Below, in pieces: positions 18,889 to 28,223 of a stretch of DNA of 37,783 nucleotides. The stretch lies in contig JAKARW010000016.1 in the NCBI GenBank assembly GCA_021819125.1, forward strand, positions 1 through 37,783. Reading direction: 5' to 3'. Below the pieces are notes generated by a model. That model was given only the letters and a program-made list of their open reading frames with translations, was not told the DNA's origin and did no database searches. Within the stretch, counting starts at the first letter, position 1. Each line of letters starts with the position of its first letter. This DNA comes from Pseudomonadota bacterium. Its GTDB lineage: Bacteria; Pseudomonadota; Gammaproteobacteria; Acidiferrobacterales; Acidiferrobacteraceae. Position numbers and translations under genes: made by a program.

Positions 18889-19095
18889 ATGGGTCTGAAG
18901 TGGCGTGACGCCGAGGAGATCGCGATCCTCTTACATGAGCGGCATCCCGAAGTGGATCCGCGCTATATCCGCTACACGGACCTGCATCGCTGGGTGCTTG
19001 ATCTCGATGACTTCACGGATGACGCCGAACGTTCGGGGGAAAAGCTCCTTGAGGCGATTCAGATGGCATGGATCGAGGAGGTCGACGGCGATTAG
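18889..19095 (+). CDS. iscX: Fe-S assembly protein IscX
   Basis: A 68-residue acidic protein matching E. coli IscX (66) from MGLKWRDAEEIA to WIEEVDGD. It binds IscS and iron and modulates desulfurase activity, competing with frataxin. It is the last gene of the isc operon, 10 bp after fdx. A 203-bp gap with a promoter follows. Confidence 0.95.
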   Translation: MGLKWRDAEEIAILLHERHPEVDPRYIRYTDLHRWVLDLDDFTDDAERSGEKLLEAIQMAWIEEVDGD

Positions 19096-19226
19096 GTGAG
19101 TTTGCGGCCCTTTGGCTTGGGGCGGCGGGGCGGGGACGGTGGTCGCGCCCGCTTGAGATTTAAGGTCCGCGCGGTTTGGTGTTCCCGGGCGTGGCGGCCG
19201 CGTAGCGCGGGCCGGTCGCGCAAAAA

Positions 19227-19255
19227 TTGCCGCGCCGCGGCCAAGGCGCTAGAAT
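19227..19255 (+). promoter_or_regulatory. Putative sigma-70 promoter of ndk
   Basis: TTGCCG (19227-19232), 17 bp, TAGAAT (19250-19255): 4/6 and 5/6 to consensus. It ends 43 bp before the ndk start, so ndk and the genes after it probably do not depend on isc transcription. I see no clear terminator between iscX and this promoter, so read-through is possible. Confidence 0.55.
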
Positions 19256-19298
19256 GCGCCGGTTTCGGTATGCATCCCGTCAACCTCAAGGAATAGGC

Positions 19299-19730
19299 AT
19301 GGCCATTGAACGCACGCTCTCTATCGTGAAACCCGACGCCGTGGGCAAAAACGCCATCGGAGCCATCTACAACCGCTTCGAAAAGGCCGGCCTGCGCATC
19401 ATCGCCGCGCGTATGATGCATTTGACCCGGGCGCAGGCCGAGGGCTTTTATGCGGTGCACAAGGGCCGGCCGTTTTTCAACGACTTGGTGGCCTTCATGA
19501 GCTCGGGTCCGGTCATGATCCAGGTGCTCGAGGGCGAGAATGCGATTGTGAAGAACCGCGAGGTCATGGGTGCGACCAATCCCAAGGCCGCGGCGGCCGG
19601 CACCATACGCGCGGATTTCGCGGCGAGCATCGATGAAAACGCCGTGCATGGTTCCGATGGCGCGGACACGGCGCGTGCCGAGATCAGCTACTTTTTCGCC
19701 GACACTGATATGTGTCCGCGTACCCGCTAG
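19299..19730 (+). CDS. ndk: Nucleoside diphosphate kinase
   Basis: Transfers the gamma phosphate of ATP to other (d)NDPs through a phosphohistidine, balancing nucleotide pools. 143 residues, as in E. coli. The family start is [18 protein letters not shown], and the active-site His117 lies in [13 protein letters not shown] precedes the ATG. The frame is open from 19227, but the family N-terminus fixes 19299. rlmN follows 10 bp after the stop. Confidence 0.98.
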   Translation: MAIERTLSIVKPDAVGKNAIGAIYNRFEKAGLRIIAARMMHLTRAQAEGFYAVHKGRPFFNDLVAFMSSGPVMIQVLEGENAIVKNREVMGATNPKAAAAGTIRADFAASIDENAVHGSDGADTARAEISYFFADTDMCPRTR

Positions 19731-19740
19731 GGAGGATGAT

Positions 19741-20832
19741 CTGACCGCCGCTTACCCCGTCAATCTGCTGGGCCTTGATCGCGTGGCGCTTGAGGCGTAT
19801 GTCGCGGCGATGGGGGAACGCGCGTTCCGCGCCCAGCAGATCTTCCCATGGCTGCATCAGCGCGGGGTCACCGACTTTGCGGCGATGACCAATATCGGCA
19901 AGGCGTTGGCCGCGCGGCTTTCCGGCGAGGCGGTGGTGACGATTCCGGAGATGGCAAGCGAGCACCTGTCCGAGGATGGCACCCGCAAATGGGTGCTGCG
20001 TCTTGCTGATGGCAATGCCATCGAGACGGTATTCATCCCTGAGGCCTTACGCAACACCTTGTGCATCTCCTCGCAGGTCGGTTGCGCGCTCGATTGCGCG
20101 TTTTGCGCGACCGCCCAGCAGGGCTTCAACCGCAACCTGACGGCCGCCGAGATCGTAGGTCAGGTGTGGTTTGCCGAGCATAGGTTGCGCGCCGAGCGCC
20201 AAAGCCCCGAGCGCGTGATCTCCAATGTCGTGTTCATGGGCATGGGCGAGCCTCTTTTGAATCTAAAAGAGGTCGGTCCGGCGATCCATATCCTGCTCGA
20301 TGACCTAGGCTACGGGTTGTCGCGACGGCGCGTGACGGTGAGCACGGCCGGTGTCGTGCCGGCGCTCGACCGGCTCCACGAGGTGGCGCCGGTGAGTCTC
20401 GCCGTGTCTTTGCATGCCCCCGATGATGCCCTGCGCGATGAGCTTGTGCCGCTGAACAAGAAGTATCCGATCGCGGAGTTGCTGGCCGCCTGCCGGCGCT
20501 ATGTGGCGCGTGACGCGCGGCGGCGCGTGACCTTCGAGTATGCGATGCTCGCGGGGGTAAACGACAGTACCGCGCAGGCTCGGGCCTTGGCGCAGCTGTT
20601 GCGAACGGTACCCGCCAAGGTCAATCTCATACCCTTCAACCCGTTCCCTGGGACGTCCTTCGAGCGCTCATCGGATGCGGCTATCGACCGCTTTCGCGAT
20701 ATCCTGCTGGCGGCGGGGCTCGTGGCGGTCACGCGGCGCACGCGCGGCGACAGCATACGCGCCGCTTGTGGGCAGCTTGCGGGTGTCGTGAAGGAGCGGA
20801 CGCGACGTGTCGTGCCCATCCATGCGTCTTAG
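19741..20832 (+). CDS. rlmN: Dual-specificity RNA methyltransferase RlmN
   Basis: A radical-SAM enzyme making 2-methyladenosine at 23S rRNA A2503 and tRNA A37. 363 residues. The cluster cysteines are Cys115, Cys119 and Cys122 (CALDCAFC), and the methyl-carrying Cys343 is in RAACGQLAG. The N-terminal helical domain starts at PVNLLGLDR, matching INLLDLNR of E. coli. There is no ATG, GTG or TTG in frame at a suitable place. The CTG at 19741, 5 nt after AGGGAGG, is the best start. A further in-frame start is a GTG inside the conserved N-domain, which would truncate it. The 3' end overlaps pilW by 11 bp. Confidence 0.93.
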   Translation: MTAAYPVNLLGLDRVALEAYVAAMGERAFRAQQIFPWLHQRGVTDFAAMTNIGKALAARLSGEAVVTIPEMASEHLSEDGTRKWVLRLADGNAIETVFIPEALRNTLCISSQVGCALDCAFCATAQQGFNRNLTAAEIVGQVWFAEHRLRAERQSPERVISNVVFMGMGEPLLNLKEVGPAIHILLDDLGYGLSRRRVTVSTAGVVPALDRLHEVAPVSLAVSLHAPDDALRDELVPLNKKYPIAELLAACRRYVARDARRRVTFEYAMLAGVNDSTAQARALAQLLRTVPAKVNLIPFNPFPGTSFERSSDAAIDRFRDILLAAGLVAVTRRTRGDSIRAACGQLAGVVKERTRRVVPIHAS

Positions 20833-21586
20833 TGTCTTTGCGGCCATCCTCGGGATGGCGATGTTGGCGGGATGCGCAAGTGGCCCGCGGCTTACGCCTC
20901 GCACCCATAAGCTCGTGCAGTTGCGCACGGCGCTTGGAGTCGGGTATATGCGTCAGGGGCAGTTGGGGCTTGCGCGTAACGAGCTCGCCCATGCCCTGGC
21001 CCTGGACCCGACCGATGGCGCGGCCAACAACGCCATGGCGCTCGTCGAGGAGCGGCTGCGCGAGCCGGTCAAGGCGCGGCAGTTTTTCCGGCGCGGGCTT
21101 GCCCACCACCCGCATGACGGAAGTCTGCAGAATAACTACGGGGCGTTTCTGTGCGGGACCGGCCATGTGGCCGAGGGTCTCAGACACTTTCGGACGGCGC
21201 TACACTCACCGCTCTACCCGACACCGCAGCTCGCCGATCTCAACATGGCCGTATGCCTTCTGAAGGTGCCAAACGAGAAGGCCGCCATCCACTACTTTCA
21301 TCGCGCCCAGGCGCTGGCCCCGGAGCTTGCCGCCCCCTATTACTATCTGGCGCGTATCCGCTATGACCGCCGGGACTACGCGCAAGCCAAGGACGATCTC
21401 ACGCAATATCTGGCGCGCGCACGCAGCGCCCGCGCCTTGTTTCTGGGGGTGCGTATCGGACAGGCCTTGAAAGACGTCAGGTTTGTCCATTATTGCGCGA
21501 CCCGTTTGCTCGACGGTTATGGGCATAGCCGCGAGGCGCAAACGGTCATGCAGTGGCAGCGCGAGGGTACGCTTGATGGACATTGA
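20822..21586 (+). CDS. pilW: Type IV pilus biogenesis lipoprotein PilW (PilF)
   Basis: 254 residues with a lipoprotein signal: [18 protein letters not shown], lipobox LAGC with Cys18. About four TPR-like repeats follow ([58 protein letters not shown] and others). This is the outer-membrane pilotin that helps the PilQ secretin assemble. The position between rlmN and rodZ is typical outside the enterics. A GTG at 20807 with a better ribosome site (AAGGAG) would add five residues before the signal peptide. It overlaps rodZ by 11 bp. Confidence 0.9.
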   Translation: MRLSVFAAILGMAMLAGCASGPRLTPRTHKLVQLRTALGVGYMRQGQLGLARNELAHALALDPTDGAANNAMALVEERLREPVKARQFFRRGLAHHPHDGSLQNNYGAFLCGTGHVAEGLRHFRTALHSPLYPTPQLADLNMAVCLLKVPNEKAAIHYFHRAQALAPELAAPYYYLARIRYDRRDYAQAKDDLTQYLARARSARALFLGVRIGQALKDVRFVHYCATRLLDGYGHSREAQTVMQWQREGTLDGH

Positions 21587-22640
21587 GGGTGCGCCGAACG
21601 ACGCGCCACCGGTCAATCCCGGGGCGCGGCTGCGCGCGGCGCGCGAGCGCGCGGGATGGTCTGTGGAGCAGGTTGCGCAACGTCTGCGCCTGTCGCCCGC
21701 TCAGATCGTGGCCCTGGAAAGCGGCCGGCGCGAGGACCTGCCGCCGGCGGCTTATGTCCGCGGCTATCTGCGCAGTTATGCGCAGCTGCTCGGGCTCGAT
21801 CCCCAGGAATTTGCCAAGGCGCGGGTAGCGGAGGAAGGCGCGCCGCCCCCCTTGCCGGCGGCGCATGCGCCAACCCCGACCTCGAGGGCGCGTTTCGGGC
21901 CTATCCTCTATGGTTTGTTTCTGGTGGGGATCGTGGCCGGGGTGATGATTTGGCACACGCATGGGCATAAGCACCAGACGGCGCGCATGGCCGGGGCGGC
22001 GGCACCGGTGACCGGTGTGCTCCCGCCGCGGCTCACAAACCTCACCGCGATGCGTAACCGGAGCGGCGAACTACGGACTTTCCCGCTGCGGGCACCAGCC
22101 GACATTGGTTTGCCAGCGCCACAGGTGGCGCCTCGCGCGCCCATTTCGCGCCCGCGGCCGACCCCCGCCCGGGTGGCACCGGCGGCCGCCGCAAGGGTCA
22201 CCACTCCCCCGCGTGGGCCGATCGCGCATCCGGCGGCGCCGACCGGCCCCGCGGCCCTGGCCGCCGTCCCGCAAAGGCCTGTAAGCCATGCGCGTCTGCA
22301 GGCGGCCCCCGCGCGCGTGCCGGCGCCGGCCGTCGCCTCTCAGTCGCCTGCTGTACCGAGCCCCGGAGGATTGGTAAGCTTGCCGCAGGGGCATCGTTAT
22401 GTCGGGTTGCGTATCGGGGCCGGTGATGCGCCGTTGCGGGTCTTGGTGCGCGATGCGCGTGGCGTGCGGTTGATGGCAGGCCGCATAGCGCCTCATCGCG
22501 CGGTGTACCTCATGGGACGCCCCCCGTTCCGGCTGATACTGAGCGGCAGCCGGGGGGTCGCCGTCCGTGTCGGCGGCCACGCGATCGCCTTGCCGAGTAC
22601 GCACCGGGGACATAATTTGCGGGTCACAGTCGGCCCTTAA
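21576..22640 (+). CDS. rodZ: Cytoskeleton protein RodZ
   Basis: 354 residues. An N-terminal Cro/CI-type helix-turn-helix (16-75) is followed by one membrane span (108-126), a periplasmic linker of about 140 residues rich in Pro and Ala, and a C-terminal beta domain (275-354, DUF4115 type). RodZ links MreB filaments to the inner membrane and the elongasome, setting rod shape. The start overlaps the pilW end. The length and low-complexity linker are normal for the family. Residues in the linker are hard to align, so homology rests on the two ends and gene order. Confidence 0.9.
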   Translation: MDIEGAPNDAPPVNPGARLRAARERAGWSVEQVAQRLRLSPAQIVALESGRREDLPPAAYVRGYLRSYAQLLGLDPQEFAKARVAEEGAPPPLPAAHAPTPTSRARFGPILYGLFLVGIVAGVMIWHTHGHKHQTARMAGAAAPVTGVLPPRLTNLTAMRNRSGELRTFPLRAPADIGLPAPQVAPRAPISRPRPTPARVAPAAAARVTTPPRGPIAHPAAPTGPAALAAVPQRPVSHARLQAAPARVPAPAVASQSPAVPSPGGLVSLPQGHRYVGLRIGAGDAPLRVLVRDARGVRLMAGRIAPHRAVYLMGRPPFRLILSGSRGVAVRVGGHAIALPSTHRGHNLRVTVGP

Positions 22641-22658
22641 AAACGGGATCAGAACCTT

Positions 22659-23774
22659 ATGCACGAGAAGACCGAGATTACCCGTCGCAAGAGCCGCATG
22701 ATCCATGTGGGCCGCGTGGCGGTGGGGGGCGATGCCCCGATCAGTGTCCAGAGCATGACCAACACCGAGACCTGCGATGTCGCAGCGACGGTCGCTCAGA
22801 TCCAGCGCCTGGTGGCCGCCGGCGCCGACATAGTGCGGGTGTCGATACCGACGATGGAGGCGGCGCAGGCGTTCGCAAAGATCCGCAAGGCGGTGGACGT
22901 GCCGCTCGTGACGGATATCCATTTTGATTACCGTATCGCGCTCGAGGTCGCCAAGCTTGGCGCGGACTGTCTGCGCATCAATCCCGGCAATATCGGACGC
23001 GAGGATCGCGTGCGTCAGGTCGTCGAGGCGGCGCGCGACCGCGGTATCTGCATCCGAATCGGCGTGAACGCGGGCTCGCTCGAGAAGGAGCTGCAAAAGA
23101 AATACGGTGAGCCCAATGCCGAGGCGCTCGTCGAGTCGGCGCTCCGGCATATGGAGATCCTCGAGCGTTTGAACTTCTGGGATTACAAGGTGAGCCTCAA
23201 GGCCTCCAACATCGCGATGGGGGTGGCCGCCTACCGCAAGATGGCGACCTTGACCGAGCAGCCGCTGCATCTGGGCATCACCGAGGCCGGCGCCCTGCGC
23301 GGAGGGACGGTCAAATCGGCGATCGGTCTTGGTATGTTGCTGGCCGAGGGCATAGGCGACACTTTGCGTGTCTCGTTGGCCGCGGATCCCGTCGAAGAGG
23401 TGAAAGTCGGTTTTGAAATATTAAAGAGCCTGGGGCTGCGCAAAAAGGGCGTGAATCTCATCGCCTGCCCGTCGTGCTCACGGCAGGAGTTCGATGTCAT
23501 CGCCACCGTAAACGCCCTGGAGGCGCGCCTGGAGGACATCCAGGAGTCGATCGACGTGGCGGTCATAGGATGCGTGGTCAATGGACCCGGAGAAGCCAAG
23601 GAGGTGCATGTGGGACTTGCCGGGGGATCACCCAATCTGCTCTATAAGAATGGCAAGCCGCACGGCAAGGTCGGTAACGAGGAGCTGGTCGATACCCTTG
23701 AGCGCGCGGTGCGCGAGGAATTGAGGAATCGCGCGGCGTCGGCGCCGGTGATCCCGATCAAGGCCTTGTCGTGA
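22659..23774 (+). CDS. ispG: 4-hydroxy-3-methylbut-2-enyl-diphosphate synthase IspG
   Basis: Penultimate step of the MEP isoprenoid pathway, reductive ring opening of MEcPP using a [4Fe-4S] cluster. 371 residues (E. coli 372). Cluster ligands Cys270, Cys273 (CPSC) and Cys305 ([10 protein letters not shown]), with the fourth ligand Glu312, are at the E. coli positions. The TIM-barrel N-terminus is standard ([21 protein letters not shown]). It is a client of the isc system upstream. hisS begins within 8 bp of the stop. Confidence 0.98.
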   Translation: MHEKTEITRRKSRMIHVGRVAVGGDAPISVQSMTNTETCDVAATVAQIQRLVAAGADIVRVSIPTMEAAQAFAKIRKAVDVPLVTDIHFDYRIALEVAKLGADCLRINPGNIGREDRVRQVVEAARDRGICIRIGVNAGSLEKELQKKYGEPNAEALVESALRHMEILERLNFWDYKVSLKASNIAMGVAAYRKMATLTEQPLHLGITEAGALRGGTVKSAIGLGMLLAEGIGDTLRVSLAADPVEEVKVGFEILKSLGLRKKGVNLIACPSCSRQEFDVIATVNALEARLEDIQESIDVAVIGCVVNGPGEAKEVHVGLAGGSPNLLYKNGKPHGKVGNEELVDTLERAVREELRNRAASAPVIPIKALS

Positions 23775-23781
23775 GGTGGGA

Positions 23782-25044
23782 TTGACCGGTCAAGTCGCCG
23801 GGGTACGCGGTGTCACGCCGCTATTGCCGGCGGATGCCGCGCGCTGGGGAGCGGTCGAGGAGTCCCTGCGCGCACTCATGGAGGCCTACGGGTTTCATGA
23901 GATTCGCCTGCCCATACTGGAGCGTACCGAGCTCTATGCGCGGGCCGTGGGCGAGGTCACAGACATCGTCGAGAAGGAGATGTACACCTTTTCCGACCGG
24001 AGCGGCGACAGCCTGAGCCTGCGCCCGGAGGGGACCGCCGGGTGCGTGCGCGCCGGGATCGAAGGCGGGCTTTTCCATAACCAAACCCAGCGTTTATGGT
24101 ATCAGGGGCCGATGTTCCGCCACGAACGGCCGCAAAAGGGCCGCTACCGGCAGTTCCATCAGTGGGGCGTGGAGGCCTATGGCATGGCCGGCGCGGCGAT
24201 CGAGGCCGAGATCATCGCGCTTGGCGCGCGGTTGTTGACAAGGCTTGGCGTGAAGGCGCGCCTGCTCGTCAACTCCTTGGGAACGCCGCAGTGCCGGGAA
24301 CGCTACCGCGAGGCCTTGGTGCATTATCTGATGGCGCATCGCGATCGGCTCGATGACGATAGCCTAAGACGGCTTACGCGCAATCCGCTGCGTGTGCTAG
24401 ACAGCAAGAACCCGGATATGGCGGCGCTGCTTGCCGAGGCGCCGGCGATCGCCGATTACTGGAGCGCGGATGCGCGCTCGCATTTTGCGGCGCTGCGGGA
24501 TTATCTGGCGGCGCTTGGCGTAGAGTTCGAGGTCGCGCCGCGATTGGTGCGCGGGCTCGACTATTATACGCACACGGTTTTCGAGTGGACGCCGCACGAG
24601 ACCCTGGCGCAGGCGACGGTGATCGCCGGTGGTCGTTACGATGGATTGGTATCGGGACTGGGGGGCGCGCCCACGCCGGCGGTCGGGTTTGCGATCGGCA
24701 TGGAGCGTTTGGTGGCGCTCGTCACGCGCCTGTCCATGCGGCCGACGCTCGATGTGTTCATCATGGCGCCTGCCGCTTTCCAGGGGCGGGCACTGCGGTT
24801 GGCCGAGGGTCTGCGCGACGCGGGGCTTACCGTGGAGACGCATCTTGCGGGGGCGAGCGCCAAGAGCCAGATGAAGCGTGCGCGCGATAGCGGCGCGCGC
24901 GTGATCGTGGAGGCGCTGGACGAGGCGCGGGCGGCCATCGTTTCGGGTGGGGCGGCGCAAGGCGAGGGGGTCATGACGTGGGCCGAGGCCATGGCGCGGA
25001 TTTCACAGATTGTGGGGGCGGAAGCGAAGAACGATGGCAAATGA
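23782..25044 (+). CDS. hisS: Histidyl-tRNA synthetase
   Basis: A class II synthetase of 420 residues. The class II motif 2 region (GPMFRHERPQKGRYRQFHQ) and the histidine-specific motifs LVRGLDYYTHTVFEW and AGGRYDGLV are present, followed by the C-terminal anticodon-binding domain. The start is not ATG: TTG 23782 after GAGGTGGG gives an N-terminus equal in length to E. coli (MAKNIQAIRG aligned with TTG-start MTGQVAGVRG). GTG 23776 is in frame but sits inside the ribosome site. It overlaps yfgM by 11 bp. Confidence 0.95.
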   Translation: MTGQVAGVRGVTPLLPADAARWGAVEESLRALMEAYGFHEIRLPILERTELYARAVGEVTDIVEKEMYTFSDRSGDSLSLRPEGTAGCVRAGIEGGLFHNQTQRLWYQGPMFRHERPQKGRYRQFHQWGVEAYGMAGAAIEAEIIALGARLLTRLGVKARLLVNSLGTPQCRERYREALVHYLMAHRDRLDDDSLRRLTRNPLRVLDSKNPDMAALLAEAPAIADYWSADARSHFAALRDYLAALGVEFEVAPRLVRGLDYYTHTVFEWTPHETLAQATVIAGGRYDGLVSGLGGAPTPAVGFAIGMERLVALVTRLSMRPTLDVFIMAPAAFQGRALRLAEGLRDAGLTVETHLAGASAKSQMKRARDSGARVIVEALDEARAAIVSGGAAQGEGVMTWAEAMARISQIVGAEAKNDGK

Positions 25045-25666
25045 CTGGGCGCACGATGAGTTGGCGGAAATCAAGGAATTTTGGGGTAAATATGGGCGCG
25101 TCATCGTTTATGGCGTCATCGCTGCGGCGCTTGCCGTGGGCGGATTTTTTTATTATCGCCACTACCGGGCGCAGCAGCGGATGTTGGCTGGGGCGTTGTA
25201 CGAAGAAGTCTTAAACGCCGCAAGCCAAATGCGCTTTGGATTGGCCACGGCCGCCGGCCGCAAGCTTGAGCAAAGCTATGAATCGACGCCCTATGCCGGT
25301 CAGGCGGCGTTGGTGCTGGCGCGTCTTGCCTATGAGAAAAACGAAATTCCCGCGACGATCGCGGCGCTCAAGTTCGCGGCGCATAAGGGCCGCCAGTGGA
25401 GTGTGCGCACCACCGCGCGGCTGCGTCTTGGGAGTCTATTGTTGGCGCTCGGGCATCCGCACCAGGCGTGGGGTTATGCGGATATCGTCAAGCCCTACGG
25501 TTTCAAATCGATGGCGCTCGGGCTGCAAGCGGAGATCCTCTCGCGCGAGGGGCACAAGCGGCAAGCCTTGGCGGCCTTTAACGAGGCACTGAAGGGCGCG
25601 CCCAAGAAATCGGCCCTGACGACTTTATGGCGGCGTGAGCGGGCGCAATTGCAGGCCGCCTCATGA
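25034..25666 (+). CDS. yfgM: YfgM-type membrane TPR protein
   Basis: 210 residues. A short cytosolic N-terminus (about 1-21, HDELAEIKEFWGKYG) is followed by one membrane span (22-42, VIVYGVIAAALAVGGFFYY) and a periplasmic part with TPR-like helices. In E. coli YfgM associates with SecYEG and PpiD as a periplasmic chaperone, and its N-terminus helps control RcsB. The place between hisS and bamB matches E. coli. The hisS stop overlaps its start, and its stop shares ATGA with bamB. Confidence 0.9.
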   Translation: MANDWAHDELAEIKEFWGKYGRVIVYGVIAAALAVGGFFYYRHYRAQQRMLAGALYEEVLNAASQMRFGLATAAGRKLEQSYESTPYAGQAALVLARLAYEKNEIPATIAALKFAAHKGRQWSVRTTARLRLGSLLLALGHPHQAWGYADIVKPYGFKSMALGLQAEILSREGHKRQALAAFNEALKGAPKKSALTTLWRRERAQLQAAS

Positions 25667-26835
25667 AGCGCCTGCTTGCGATCCTTATGGCGGCGGTGCT
25701 GCTTGGCGGCTGCGGGCTTTTTGGCAGCGAACGCAATGTGGCGCCGCCGGCCAAGCTCAAACCGTTTCATGCGCGCCTCAAGGTGACACGCGTTTGGTCG
25801 CGTGATACCGGTAATGGCACCGGCGGTTATGACCTCGTGCTGCGCCCGGCACGGATCGGTGGCACGATCTTTGTGGCCAACGAGGATGGGGTGGTGGCCG
25901 CCTATCGGGCGCGCGATGGTCATAAGCTTTGGCGCCGGGACCTGAAGGCGCAGATCACGGCGGGCGCAGGCGCCGGGGCAGGGCTTGTGGTGGTGGCGAC
26001 GCGCCGCGGTCGGGTGCTGGCCTTGAAGGCCGATACCGGGGCGAACGCGTGGACCGCGCAGGCACCAAGCGAGGTGGTGGCGGCACCGGTGGTCGCGTCC
26101 CACGGTGTCTATGTCGCGTCGCTCGACGGCCATGTCACGGCCTTTAGCCTGGCCCATGGCCGGCCGTTGTGGGTGGCGGCGCACACGCACCCTGCGCTGA
26201 CGCTTTTTCTGACGGCGCGCCCGGCGCATGCCCCAGGGGTGTTGTATGAGGGCTACGCCAATGGCGAGATGGTGGCGCTGCGCACGACCAACGGCGAACG
26301 TGTCTGGACGAGCGCGGTCGCGCAGCCGCGCGGCGGCGATGCCGTGGAGCGGCTCATCGATCTCGCGCATCCGATCTATACACAAAACATCGTGTATGTC
26401 GACGGTTATCACGGGGCGGTGGCGGCCTTGGCCGCGCATTCAGGGCACATCCTCTGGGGCCGGCCGCTGTCGTCGTATCGCAGCATGGCCTTGGGCGGCC
26501 AATCGCTTTATGTGGTGACCGCGCATAGCCGCGTCATGGCGCTCGCCAATGCAAGCGGCGGGACCTTGTGGGCGCAGAAGGCCTTTTTGAACCGTCGGTT
26601 GGGTAGTCCGGCACTGGCCGGCCCGGCGGTGGTCATGGGTGATCTCGCCGGCTATACGCAGTGGCTATCGCGGCGCACGGGCAAGATCGTGGCGCGTAAG
26701 CGCGTAGGCGAGGGCGCGATCCGTGCGGCCCCTCTCGTGGCGTCGGCCGGCGGGCATAAAGGGCGCCCCTACGTCTTCGTGCTCACCACTACCGGACGAC
26801 TGGCCGCGCTTACGTTCCGACCCATCCGGCCATGA
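25663..26835 (+). CDS. bamB: Outer-membrane assembly lipoprotein BamB
   Basis: 390 residues with a lipoprotein signal (MKRLLAILMAAVLLGGC, lipobox LGGC, Cys17) and an eight-bladed PQQ-type beta-propeller. Repeats of the kind VVAAYRARDGHKLWRRDL, VLALKADTGANAWTAQ, VTAFSLAHGRPLWVA and VVALRTTNGERVWTS are visible. BamB supports BamA in folding outer-membrane barrels. ATGA overlaps at both ends, with yfgM and der, indicate a coupled operon. Confidence 0.95.
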   Translation: MKRLLAILMAAVLLGGCGLFGSERNVAPPAKLKPFHARLKVTRVWSRDTGNGTGGYDLVLRPARIGGTIFVANEDGVVAAYRARDGHKLWRRDLKAQITAGAGAGAGLVVVATRRGRVLALKADTGANAWTAQAPSEVVAAPVVASHGVYVASLDGHVTAFSLAHGRPLWVAAHTHPALTLFLTARPAHAPGVLYEGYANGEMVALRTTNGERVWTSAVAQPRGGDAVERLIDLAHPIYTQNIVYVDGYHGAVAALAAHSGHILWGRPLSSYRSMALGGQSLYVVTAHSRVMALANASGGTLWAQKAFLNRRLGSPALAGPAVVMGDLAGYTQWLSRRTGKIVARKRVGEGAIRAAPLVASAGGHKGRPYVFVLTTTGRLAALTFRPIRP

Positions 26836-28223
26836 AGCCGGTGGTGGTTCTTGTCGGACGGCCCAACGTCGGCAAGTCCACGCTTTTTAATGCGCTCACG
26901 CGCTCGCGTCAGGCCCTGGTCGCCGACATGCCCGGCCTCACCCGGGATCGGCAGTACGGCGAGGGCCGGATCGGCGGGCGCCCTTATCTCGTCGTCGATA
27001 CCGGCGGCATCGTCCGCGACCATGACCCGCTCGCGACCTTGGTCGCGTCTCAGACGCGGCTCGCCCTGGCCGAGGCCGATGCCGTGATTTGCATGGTCGA
27101 CGGTCGGGACGGCCCGAACCCCGATGATTTCCTGATCGCAGACCAGATTCGCACCCTCAACCGGCGCATCTGTCTTGCCGTGAACAAGACCGAGGGAGTG
27201 GAACCCGAGATGGCGGTGGCCGAATTCCATGCCCTGGGCCTTGGCAGACCCTATGCCATCGCCGCCACCCACAACCGCGGGCTCGACGAGCTCATGACGG
27301 CCGTGCTCGCGGGATTTCCGGAGCCGACCGGGGAGGCGCCAACGGGGGGCATGCACATCGCTCTTGCCGGGCGACCCAACGTCGGCAAAAGCACACTGAC
27401 AAACGCCCTGCTCGGCGAAGAGCGGGTCGTGGTATCGGAGCGCCCGGGGACCACGCGCGACAGTATTCATATCCCATTTACCCGCAACGGCAAGGATTAT
27501 GTCCTCATCGATACCGCCGGCGTGCGCCGCCGCAGCCACATTACCGACCCGCTCGAGCGCCACAGCGTGGCCAAAACCCTGCAGGCGGTCGACGAGGCGC
27601 AGGTCGTACTGCTCGTGTTCGATGCCCGCGAGGAGGTAAGCGAGCAGGATGTGACGCTTGCCGGCCATATCCTGGCCCAGGGCCGCTCGCTCGTGCTCGT
27701 GGTCAACAAGTGGGAGGGCCTCGATAGCGCGCGGCGCGACTGGATCCGCCGGGAGCTCGTGCGCCGGCTACCGTTTCTGTCGTTTGCGCAGCCGCATTTC
27801 ATTTCGGCGCTCGAGGGATTGCACATCGGGCCGCTGTTTCCGGCCATGGAGCGCGCCTATCGCTCGGGCGGCCGCATCTTGCCGACTCCGGAGCTAAACC
27901 GCGTCCTAAGGGAGGCGATCGCCGCCACCCCCCCGCCCATGGTGCGCGGCCGGCGCATCAAACCTAAGTTCGCTCACCAGGGTGGCAAGTATCCCCCGCG
28001 CGTGATCGTGCACGGCAACCTGGTGGGGGAAACGCCGGACGCTTGGCGGCGCTATTTGGCCCAGCGCGTGCGCGAGCACTTCCGCCTCGAGGGCACGCCG
28101 GTCGAGATCGAGTTTCGCGAGGGTGAAAACCCGTTCGCCCATCGCCCGGTCAAGGCGCCGAGCGCGCGCACGGAGGCCAAGAGGCGACGCTTGAAGCGGT
28201 TTCGCAAGGCCCACTACGGTTGA
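26832..28223 (+). CDS. der: Tandem-GTPase ribosome assembly factor Der (EngA)
   Basis: 463 residues, two Era-like G domains and a C-terminal KH-like domain. P-loops GRPNVGKST lie at 9-17 and 181-188; DTGGI and DTAGV (G3) and NKTEG and NKWEG (G4) follow. Der acts in 50S subunit maturation and is essential. The C-terminal 30 residues are very basic (AKRRRLKRFRKAHYG). It ends by overlapping the convergent xseA by 10 bp, and it is the last gene of the run that starts at ndk. Confidence 0.97.
   Translation: MKPVVVLVGRPNVGKSTLFNALTRSRQALVADMPGLTRDRQYGEGRIGGRPYLVVDTGGIVRDHDPLATLVASQTRLALAEADAVICMVDGRDGPNPDDFLIADQIRTLNRRICLAVNKTEGVEPEMAVAEFHALGLGRPYAIAATHNRGLDELMTAVLAGFPEPTGEAPTGGMHIALAGRPNVGKSTLTNALLGEERVVVSERPGTTRDSIHIPFTRNGKDYVLIDTAGVRRRSHITDPLERHSVAKTLQAVDEAQVVLLVFDAREEVSEQDVTLAGHILAQGRSLVLVVNKWEGLDSARRDWIRRELVRRLPFLSFAQPHFISALEGLHIGPLFPAMERAYRSGGRILPTPELNRVLREAIAATPPPMVRGRRIKPKFAHQGGKYPPRVIVHGNLVGETPDAWRRYLAQRVREHFRLEGTPVEIEFREGENPFAHRPVKAPSARTEAKRRRLKRFRKAHYG

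Noticed and set aside
19096-19226. Terminator after iscX
   Set aside because: Only short imperfect GC pairings (GCGGG/CCCGC with a long loop) and no T-run.
19570-19740. Upstream extension of rlmN from an ATG at 19570
   Set aside because: It would overlap 161 bp of ndk in another frame and adds Arg/Pro-rich sequence not found in RlmN.
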